In this document: one piece after another, positions 7,289 to 14,591 of the stretch | Layout of the letters: the number at the start of each line of letters is the position of its first letter | How positions within the stretch are numbered: the first letter of the stretch is position 1 | Assembly: GCA_018818835.1 (NCBI GenBank) | Contig: JAHIRD010000034.1 | Span: forward strand, 1-38,184 | Source of the DNA: Pseudomonadota bacterium | GTDB lineage: Bacteria > Desulfobacterota > Desulfobacteria > Desulfobacterales > Desulfolunaceae | Direction of reading: 5' to 3' | DNA length: 38,184 bases | Made by a program: the position numbers and the translations under genes | Notes under the pieces: generated by a model | The model's input: only the letters and a program-made list of their open reading frames with translations | The model's database searches: none | What the model was told of the DNA's origin: nothing

Positions 7289-9172
7289 TCAAAACCGGGT
7301 CAGCCAAAGCCCGACCATAATGCCCCGGGTCAGCGTGGTGACCGATTTTACGTAATGATAATGGGTTAAGGGTTGGCTCTGAATGTCGTGCCAGAGCCTC
7401 TCCATGAGTTGAAGGTTCAGATATTCACGGGCGGCTTGGTTTTTCTTCAAAATTTCCAAGGCAAACGCCATATCCGTACTAAATTGTATCAGGCGCTGTG
7501 GCAGATCAGCGCTTTGCCGACCTCGTCTGGGATTCCAAAGAACCTTTTCCGGCAGTAGTCCCCCCATGGTTTTTTTTAAAATATAGCGATCCGTCCCCTT
7601 GCCCGTAAAATATCGATTGGGAATCGACAGCGCATAAGACGCAACACGTTGATCCAGGGTCGGATCCTGAACATCAATGCCGAAATAGTGCCCGGCTTCT
7701 TTCCACAAACCCATTCCGCCTCCATCGTGAGGTTGAATCATGGCCAGTCTCATCAAAAAAGGGTTCTTGAGTCTTTTGACATGGTGAACCCTGCGATCTA
7801 TAGAGTTCTCTATACTCTCTGACACGTTAATCCGGTGGGCGAAATCAGGATGAATCGCAGTATGGTTCCAGGTTGTATCTCTTTTTTTTAGATACATTAA
7901 TGGCCTAACCACAAAATCGGGAATCAAAGGAAGGATTAGATCATATTTAACCCGCATTTTTAAATCCCACAACGATTCCGGGGCGATTCCGGGCCGAAGC
8001 CAGGGCTTACCTTTCCATGAAATCGTGGCGTTGCCCCCCTGACCTGTTAGCAAAGTGGTAACACCTTGACGTTTTGCGGTTCTCAGGAGATCCAAAATCC
8101 AAAATAAATTCGAGGCAGCATGCTCTGGGACAGGGTTAAAGGTCAATTTTTCCCGAATGGCTTCCAACGGAGAATAATGTTTGGAATCAATCAAATGCGG
8201 TTCAATATTTCCCAGATGGTGGACCGTATCCATGATATGTGACGATTCATCCCCAAAGCGCAAAGGGTCTGTCGTATGGGTTGTATCAAACACGGGCACA
8301 TGACTGAAGGTCGACAGGCGTTTGTTCTGTATCTTTAATAGCCGTGCTGTTAATGCGGTCACCGAACCTGAATCCAGGCCACCGCTCAACGTTGCTCCCA
8401 TAACCGTTCCACGCATCCGGTCTTTGACCGCCTGATTCAACACCGCCCCCAGGCCTTCGGCATAGTCTTGGACATTCTTGAAACGCTGCACAGGAGTATT
8501 TTCCAGGTGCCAGTATCGCCGCCCCGTGGTCTTTCCCGGCATGATGCTTAAGATGTGGGCCGGCTGCAGGTGTTTTATCTGCTGAAAAACCGTTTCATTC
8601 CCAACAGGAGATGTACTTGAAACAAAAAAACAGGCAAGCTTATCCTCATCTATTTTTTGAGGGATTCCTTCAAGTTGTAAAAGCGGATTCAATAATGTTG
8701 AAAAGGCTGTCCAGTGTTCATGGTCATAATAATTCAGGATAGAGGGCCCCAAAGCATCACGTGCAAGAAGCAGTTGAGATTTTTTTTGGTCAAATGCCCC
8801 AAAGGTCCAATTACCGACAAGCCGTTCAGGCGCTTTTTCTCCCCAGCGCAAAAAGGCTTGAAGCACCAATTCGCCATCGGCACATTTTTGCGATAACGCA
8901 CCATCATAGGGTAAAGCACGAAAAAGTTCACCACGGTTATCAATCCGTCCTTCAAATGTGAAAAGTATTTTTTCTTTTGGCAGATAAACCGGAGAAGGCT
9001 CTCCGTGAGATTCACGGGTTGGAAACGTATTGACAAAACCAAAACCCACATGATCCATGATGCAAATCGAACAATTTCCCCCATGGCCACCTAAAGCCGT
9101 ACCTAACAGGTTCATTGATTCGCGGCAAACCGGTCGGCCATCCTTATGAAATATTCCGAATATTGCGCTCAT
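7289..9172 (-). CDS. Asparagine-synthetase-like macrolactam cyclase (lasso C / McjC-like)
   Basis: This 627-residue protein has an N-terminal class-II amidotransferase-like domain (about 1-200) and a C-terminal ATP-pyrophosphatase domain with the PP-loop SGGLDSGS near 263-270. True asparagine synthetases begin Met-Cys, the Cys being the glutaminase nucleophile. Here the protein begins MSAIFGIF, so that Cys is replaced by Ser and glutamine hydrolysis should be absent. This is the pattern of lasso cyclases, which adenylate an Asp or Glu side chain and let an internal amine attack. The PqqD-like gene lies 33 bases upstream and the kinase-like gene 15 bases downstream. An amide-forming role on the polyketide cannot be excluded. 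Confidence 0.8.
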   Translation of the reverse strand: MSAIFGIFHKDGRPVCRESMNLLGTALGGHGGNCSICIMDHVGFGFVNTFPTRESHGEPSPVYLPKEKILFTFEGRIDNRGELFRALPYDGALSQKCADGELVLQAFLRWGEKAPERLVGNWTFGAFDQKKSQLLLARDALGPSILNYYDHEHWTAFSTLLNPLLQLEGIPQKIDEDKLACFFVSSTSPVGNETVFQQIKHLQPAHILSIMPGKTTGRRYWHLENTPVQRFKNVQDYAEGLGAVLNQAVKDRMRGTVMGATLSGGLDSGSVTALTARLLKIQNKRLSTFSHVPVFDTTHTTDPLRFGDESSHIMDTVHHLGNIEPHLIDSKHYSPLEAIREKLTFNPVPEHAASNLFWILDLLRTAKRQGVTTLLTGQGGNATISWKGKPWLRPGIAPESLWDLKMRVKYDLILPLIPDFVVRPLMYLKKRDTTWNHTAIHPDFAHRINVSESIENSIDRRVHHVKRLKNPFLMRLAMIQPHDGGGMGLWKEAGHYFGIDVQDPTLDQRVASYALSIPNRYFTGKGTDRYILKKTMGGLLPEKVLWNPRRGRQSADLPQRLIQFSTDMAFALEILKKNQAAREYLNLQLMERLWHDIQSQPLTHYHYVKSVTTLTRGIMVGLWLTRF

Positions 9173-9205
9173 ATCTCAGACCGAATCGTGTGCAGGGTCG
9201 TTATT

Positions 9206-9487
9206 TCAATCAGCAAGGATGTCAATCATTCCTTCCCGATGAAAACGGGTGAGAAAGTCCAAAACATCGGCTTGGCATTGGTGTTGACTGGTGCTGAATT
9301 CATCCATTAAGCGATCACAGAGTCCCTTCACGCTCAGTGGGGTGTCAAGCAACTCCCAGATCCGTCGCGAAACGGAATTCAGAAAGTAATACGCGTTATT
9401 TTCAATGTTAATGATGGCCAGTCCTTCATCCATCAAGGCTGAAACCGAGTGTTCCTCCCGTTTGATCATTGAATTTAAGTTGATCAT
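9206..9487 (-). CDS. PqqD-like RiPP recognition element protein (lasso B1 type)
   Basis: This 93-residue protein shows the PqqD/RRE pattern: an N-terminal beta region, then LAIINIENNAYYFLNSVSRRIWELL (shown by its core IWELLDTP near 45) and a helical C-terminus with CDRLMDEF and LTRFHREGMID. Such proteins bind leader peptides and deliver the precursor to modification enzymes. In lasso pathways this is the B1 protein, partner of the B2 protease. The ATG at 9487 overlaps the stop of the tiny peptide gene as ATGA, the classic sign of translational coupling between a precursor and its recognition protein. No B2-like transglutaminase-fold protease is encoded in the window. Confidence 0.85.
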   Translation of the reverse strand: MINLNSMIKREEHSVSALMDEGLAIINIENNAYYFLNSVSRRIWELLDTPLSVKGLCDRLMDEFSTSQHQCQADVLDFLTRFHREGMIDILAD

Positions 9488-9627
9488 GAGGTTCGTCCAT
9501 TCCCATCTGCACCGGATCCAGAACTAAGTGCTGTGTCAAACGCGATATCCAAAATGTCAAAATCCGGTTTTTCCCAGTTTTTTTTCTCTTCTTTTTCGAG
9601 TGGTCTCTGGCCTGGTGTCTCTTTCAT
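9484..9627 (-). CDS. Putative lasso-type RiPP precursor peptide (47 residues)
   Basis: This short gene has a strong ribosome site (GAAAGGA, 8 bases before ATG 9627). It ends in a TGA that overlaps the start of the PqqD-like gene by four bases. The leader is charged and Lys/Glu-rich up to NWEKPDFDILDIAFDTA. That segment resembles the aromatic-x2-Pro-x-aromatic/Leu...Thr pattern of lasso leaders bound by RRE proteins, with Thr at -2 if the core starts at Leu. The C-terminal segment LSSGSGADGNGRTS is rich in Gly and Ser and contains one Asp. Cleavage after DTA puts Asp at core position 8; cleavage after DT puts it at 9. Both fit lasso macrolactam rings. The last residue is Ser. A 14-15 residue core is shorter than most. 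Confidence 0.72.
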   Translation of the reverse strand: MKETPGQRPLEKEEKKNWEKPDFDILDIAFDTALSSGSGADGNGRTS

Positions 9628-9654
9628 GGAAGGTTCCTTTCAAAATAGTCAAAT

Positions 9655-9683
9655 TTTGTATTAAGTTTTTAACCTATGGTCAG
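9655..9683 (-). promoter_or_regulatory. Possible sigma-70-like promoter for the peptide/RRE/cyclase genes
   Basis: Read on the minus strand, CTGACC (9683-9678, 4/6 match to TTGACA) and TACAAA (9660-9655, 4/6 match to TATAAT) are separated by 17 bases. They lie about 28-56 bases upstream of the peptide start codon. The 108-base gap after PKS3 is the largest inside the minus-strand train and is AT-rich, so a separate start of transcription here is reasonable. The hexamers are weak. Confidence 0.35.
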
Positions 9684-9735
9684 CACCTATTTGTAACACG
9701 TGGACTAAAGATACATTGTGTCACGATAAGTGTAT

Positions 9736-12700
9736 TTAAATCTGTTTGTAATTTTTAGTGCCTGAAAGATAAAGATTGGTTAACTCGGGAATCCACTGAT
9801 TATTTAATGGATAGTCTATCATACTTCCATGGTTGATACAATCAACTTTTTTGATATCGGCATCCGGACAGATTTGTTGCCATTTCATTTTTCTTACCTC
9901 ATAATTCGGTTTCCCCATGATAATTTTTACCTGGCCGTAGTATTCACGATATTCATATTGGAGTAATGCCTCTTTATAAAATTTATGAGTGAAGTAACTT
10001 TGAGAAAAAAATCGCCAAGGAATGTTGAGTTTAGAGCATAATAAAAAACCGACACGTTTTAAATATGGTTTTAGAGAGACAGACTGTCTTTTCTTTAAAT
10101 ATCTGTATTTCCCAACGATATTCAAGCGCATCAACTGTTGACAATGACGTTTGGTCCTCATTACGACGGGTTCAGGTTCGATTATCGGATCATCTGAAAG
10201 ATCAGCATCCAAAGGATCAAGAAGAAACAACCACGGAACCGCTTTTCCTGAATTTTTAAGCTGCCGTGCCGTTTCCAATGCGATCAGGGCACCTGTCGAA
10301 AACCCGCACAAATAATACGTATCGTTGTTTTGACTCTCCCCTATTTGCTTGACGATTTCAGCGGCCATCTCCTCCACGCTCATGCCTATCTTTCGACCAC
10401 GTTCTTTATGAAAAAATAATTGCATAAACACCAGAGGCATATTTTGGGTTTCAAATGAACCCAGAATCCAAAAGATAGGGGTTTGAGATTTTCTTTGATA
10501 AGATTCAATCAGGAGTGCTGTCGGGTCTTCCTGATCACTGCTTATAATCTCAGACAATTCAGCAAGGGTTGGGAATTGATAGATGCTCTGAAAGGGTAAT
10601 GTAAGCCCAAATTGTTTTTCAATTTTGGAAACCAGTTTGACAACTTTTAGAGAATCTCCGCCCAGTTGAAAAAAATTGGCATGACGATTCACCTCAGGGA
10701 TGCCAAAAATATCCATCCATATTTTAATTAACGCGTGTTCTACGGGTGAGTGTGCGGCCTTATACGATTCAGCTTCTTCAGATAAGCACGCTATATCCGT
10801 TATGTCTTTTTTAACGGCTGAAAGTCTCTCCCCCATGGCCACCCTATCAGGCACCTCAATCCAACACCGCCGTTTCTGAAACGGATAGGTGGGAAGGCTG
10901 ATACGCCCTGGCTTGGCATCACCGTCACAGGGTAGACTCACATCCCATGGTTGATATTCTTCGATCACCAGATGAACTTTCGTTCCAGTGGCCCCAAAAC
11001 AATTAATGGCTGCCAACCGAGGCACATCCGATTCCCATTTTTTCAATACCGTATTGATGAAAAAAGGACTTGATTCATCATTGAGATCCGGGTTTGACTC
11101 AAAATTGAGGCTGGCCGGAATGGACTTATGCTTGATTGACAAAAGTACCTTGATCAGGGAGGCAATACCCGCCCCTGAAAAGGCATGACCGATATTGCTT
11201 TTCAGAGATCCCAGTGCGCAATATCGGGTGTTACCGGTAAATTTTCGAAATGACTCGGTTAATGCTTCAAATTCAATGGCGTCACCCAGCCTTGTTCCTG
11301 TACCATGGGACTCCACCATGGTAATGTGTTCGGGATGGATATGAAATTTTTCATAAATGCCCTGTTGAAGCTCAATCTGAGACTGTTTGCTCAAAGCAAA
11401 CATAGCACCGGTCTTCGCATCCTGATTGGTACCCCACCCTTTAATCACCCCATGAATCCGATCGCCATCACGAACAGCGTGTTTTAAGGTTTTTAAGATG
11501 ACCACACCGATGGCCTCACCCATGACCATGCCATTGGCGCTTCGATCAAAACTTCGGCATTGCCCGTCTGGTGACAACAGTCCCAACCGCCCTGAGTTAA
11601 TCAACGGATACGGGGTTGAAAGGACATTCCCGCCACCGGCAATGGCTACCTCGCAATTGCCTGCATTTAAACTGTCACAGACATAAGCGATGGTGGCCAG
11701 GCTTGATGAACAGGCCGTATCGATTTCCATGGCAGGGCCGGTTAAATTTAAAAGGTAAGCGAGCTTTGAGATCGCATTGGAATCGGTCACTGTGATAAAC
11801 GAGGGGTCCATGTGTTGAATAACAGCATAATAATCTCCTTTGGTACATGCAAAAATCCCCCATTTTTCCCCGTCAATCTCAGCCGGGGTATACCCGGCAT
11901 CCTCGATGGCCTTCCATGCCTCCTGGAGAAATAGTCGACCGTTCGGGTCCATATATTCTGCGTCCCTGGATATCATTTTAAAAAAAGCAGGGTCGAACAT
12001 ATCGATATCCTTTAAAAATCCGCCTACCTTGGCATACGTTGCTCCGCTTGCGTGCGCTTTTGGGTTTAAGTCTTCATCCTTTGGCCAACCCCTGTCACCG
12101 GGCAGAGGTCCGATGCTGCAGCGACCCTGTTTCAAATTTTCCCACAAGGCATCCACATCATCCGCATCCGGGAATTTTCCGCTCATTCCGATAATTGCAA
12201 TGGGTTCAAACCTCCGGTCGTCCCTCTGTGATACAGTGTCTGGCCGCTTTCCCTGGGATGCCTCTTTTCCCCTTTTAAGCTGAGGTTCCACCGGGCTCTT
12301 GTTTATCATAAATTTTAATTGATGACGGGCTTCCGGGAGTGTGATTTTATTCTCTTTCAGTGCCTGCAAGACACGTTCTTTTTCTTCATAAAAGGCCTGC
12401 CCCTGTTTCCGGTGTTCCTCGATCAGACCTGGCAATCGGGATTCAAAGATCTGAACCCCTTCTTTTGCCCATACCACATAAACATGCCCTGTGTCCGAGA
12501 CCATAACAATCCCATCAAGCCCTTTGGCGCGCTTGAAAATTTCAAGGGCCTGGGCCGGTGTCTGGACCATGGGACTGCCCACATTCAGCGAGGTGTTCAC
12601 GGACACCTCAACACCAAGATATTTTTTCAAGGCCTTCAGATAGGTGAATATCAACAGGTTGTTTTCGGGACGGACAATCTGGATACGGCTGGTGTTGTCA

Positions 12701-14565
12701 TGGTGGATCACGGCGGGAATGGCTACCTTGGCTTCTTCGGTCACCTGTGCGGTTAACACCATATAGTTATAGGCGTCATAGGCATTTTCCGATGCACCTT
12801 CGGACAAATCAAACCACCGTGGAGCCTCGTCCAAGGTCACCATGGGAGCCAAGGGCCGGATCTTCTCCCTGAGCTTGACCCGGCTGTTGATCATGGCCAG
12901 GGTCTTGGGATTGCATGGGTTGGCAAGAATACTTCGATGACCCAATGCCCGTGGACCTGTTTCAGCCTCGCCTTGATATATTCCGATAATGCCGTCACGG
13001 GAAACGATGAAAGCCATAAGATCGGCCATATCTTTAAGACAGTGGCTGTCATTCAGGTTGCCCCGTTCTTCATAAAAAATAAAATCCGATGAATCCAATA
13101 CTCTGCGCAGTTCTTCATCGGACGGTGGCAGACCGCACAAAAAAGGTGTGGGGAGTCCATCTCCCGGTTTGACACCATTTCGCATGGCGAACTGATAGGC
13201 GGAACCCAGAGCCACACCCTGATCGGAAGGGATGGGCGGAACCCAAAGATGCAATTGGGTGTTCCGCCCCAGATACCTTAAGTAATAGTCCCGGTTAAAG
13301 TGTTCAAGCAGGCGCATGTTCGCCACACAGTTCAAGGCCGTGCCGCCGCACATGACCAGCTTGTCGCTGCCTGTTTCTTCAATCAGATAGGCCATAATAT
13401 GAAACAAGGCGTCTTCGAAAACCATTTGAACGGCAGCAGCCTTGTCCACCCGGTCACGGGTAAGGGACGAATGGGTGATGTCGTCCACATTCAACACCGC
13501 ATCCGGGTTCCAAAGGCGTTCTTTATCCAGAAAGGGCCCCACGATGTCATGTATCAGGGCGGAATGATTGGCTGTCATTTCGCTGTTGGTGTAGACCTGC
13601 CCTTCCCTCGCAAAATAAAAGTACTGTCTCAACCTCTTGTAATAGGGATTGGTCAGCCGGTTTCCATTTCCCCAGGCAGCGGCACCCATATAGCGCCCTT
13701 CGGCACTCAAGGGGCTCCAGCCGCCCAAAAAACTGGCAAACAACGCATAAAATGCTCCCAGGGAATCCTTGTTGAGAATGGTTTTAATACGCTCAATTTT
13801 TGAACCGTCGGCCCGGTATAACGAACATGAGGCCCGTTCACCGGCCCCGTCGATGCAGCTGATCATGGTGGGAAGGTCATCCCCTCCATGTTTCGCAAAG
13901 GGTGACACCCCATAGGCGAAATAGGCATGATTTTCATGGTGCCCCATCTGTATGCAGGGTATCGTATCCTCAAGACCCAGATCGGATCTCAGGCGATGAA
14001 ACGCCTTGACCATGGACGGAGCCATGGACGAAAAATTTTTCTTCTCTAATTTTTCACTGTCTGAATGGCTGCCAAGCATCCCGACCTGTTGCAGATAGGC
14101 AAATTCAGGTGTTATGATTTTTTTTTGAAGAAATACGGATTCCAAGCGGTCTTTTTCCGCCTCGGCAATTTCAAATGCGTACAACACACAAAAAATATCA
14201 CTGGAACTTATTCCTATGAGTTTAAGCATTTTTTTTAATTCATAAACGCTGTGTTCCGGATACCCTGCAAAATGTTTTTTTCCGTTAAACCTCTCTTCTT
14301 CAATATTTGCTAAAATCGTTATTCCATTCTGTTTGGATGCCTCTATTAATGAAATCGAGCTGTCATGGGTTAAGGCATGAAACCCCAACAAATAAACGTT
14401 TTGGCCCGATTCGATTTTTTGTGAGAAGAGATCACGCCATGATCCGGCCTCTTTTGAATCATAAGAATAAATCCTGTTTTCACGCAAATAGTCGATATTA
14501 TCCGGGATATTAAACCGTTTTTCGGTTTCACTGAAATCGTAAAAACTGCCAAAGATTTTTTCCAC
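9736..14565 (-). CDS. PKS3: carbamoyltransferase-KS-ACP-thioesterase fusion
   Basis: This protein of about 1,609 residues begins with a NodU/CmcH/TobZ-type O-carbamoyltransferase (about 50-700). It shows HHENHAYFAYG near 209, IDGAGERAS, and GPRALGHRSILANP with KLREKIRPLAP in the Kae1-like half. A ketosynthase (about 787-1215) has intact DTACSSSL (about 949), ESHGTGT and KSNIGH. A carrier domain follows with Ser in LGGDSLKV (about 1304). A C-terminal thioesterase (about 1380-1609) has GFSTGAL and a late His in CINHGS. It would make the last condensation, release the chain, and place carbamoyl on a hydroxyl. TTG 14568 and GTG 14565 are both possible starts; AGAGGG lies six bases from the GTG. 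The gene follows PKS2 by 26 bases. Confidence 0.9.
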   Translation of the reverse strand: MEKIFGSFYDFSETEKRFNIPDNIDYLRENRIYSYDSKEAGSWRDLFSQKIESGQNVYLLGFHALTHDSSISLIEASKQNGITILANIEEERFNGKKHFAGYPEHSVYELKKMLKLIGISSSDIFCVLYAFEIAEAEKDRLESVFLQKKIITPEFAYLQQVGMLGSHSDSEKLEKKNFSSMAPSMVKAFHRLRSDLGLEDTIPCIQMGHHENHAYFAYGVSPFAKHGGDDLPTMISCIDGAGERASCSLYRADGSKIERIKTILNKDSLGAFYALFASFLGGWSPLSAEGRYMGAAAWGNGNRLTNPYYKRLRQYFYFAREGQVYTNSEMTANHSALIHDIVGPFLDKERLWNPDAVLNVDDITHSSLTRDRVDKAAAVQMVFEDALFHIMAYLIEETGSDKLVMCGGTALNCVANMRLLEHFNRDYYLRYLGRNTQLHLWVPPIPSDQGVALGSAYQFAMRNGVKPGDGLPTPFLCGLPPSDEELRRVLDSSDFIFYEERGNLNDSHCLKDMADLMAFIVSRDGIIGIYQGEAETGPRALGHRSILANPCNPKTLAMINSRVKLREKIRPLAPMVTLDEAPRWFDLSEGASENAYDAYNYMVLTAQVTEEAKVAIPAVIHHDNTSRIQIVRPENNLLIFTYLKALKKYLGVEVSVNTSLNVGSPMVQTPAQALEIFKRAKGLDGIVMVSDTGHVYVVWAKEGVQIFESRLPGLIEEHRKQGQAFYEEKERVLQALKENKITLPEARHQLKFMINKSPVEPQLKRGKEASQGKRPDTVSQRDDRRFEPIAIIGMSGKFPDADDVDALWENLKQGRCSIGPLPGDRGWPKDEDLNPKAHASGATYAKVGGFLKDIDMFDPAFFKMISRDAEYMDPNGRLFLQEAWKAIEDAGYTPAEIDGEKWGIFACTKGDYYAVIQHMDPSFITVTDSNAISKLAYLLNLTGPAMEIDTACSSSLATIAYVCDSLNAGNCEVAIAGGGNVLSTPYPLINSGRLGLLSPDGQCRSFDRSANGMVMGEAIGVVILKTLKHAVRDGDRIHGVIKGWGTNQDAKTGAMFALSKQSQIELQQGIYEKFHIHPEHITMVESHGTGTRLGDAIEFEALTESFRKFTGNTRYCALGSLKSNIGHAFSGAGIASLIKVLLSIKHKSIPASLNFESNPDLNDESSPFFINTVLKKWESDVPRLAAINCFGATGTKVHLVIEEYQPWDVSLPCDGDAKPGRISLPTYPFQKRRCWIEVPDRVAMGERLSAVKKDITDIACLSEEAESYKAAHSPVEHALIKIWMDIFGIPEVNRHANFFQLGGDSLKVVKLVSKIEKQFGLTLPFQSIYQFPTLAELSEIISSDQEDPTALLIESYQRKSQTPIFWILGSFETQNMPLVFMQLFFHKERGRKIGMSVEEMAAEIVKQIGESQNNDTYYLCGFSTGALIALETARQLKNSGKAVPWLFLLDPLDADLSDDPIIEPEPVVMRTKRHCQQLMRLNIVGKYRYLKKRQSVSLKPYLKRVGFLLCSKLNIPWRFFSQSYFTHKFYKEALLQYEYREYYGQVKIIMGKPNYEVRKMKWQQICPDADIKKVDCINHGSMIDYPLNNQWIPELTNLYLSGTKNYKQI

Positions 14566-14591
14566 CAATCACCCTCTGAATGACTAAAAAT

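Noticed and set aside
9736-9900. PKS3 thioesterase region as a B2 leader protease
   Set aside because: The domain has the GxSxG elbow and late His of an alpha/beta hydrolase thioesterase, not the Cys-His-Asp of a transglutaminase-fold protease.
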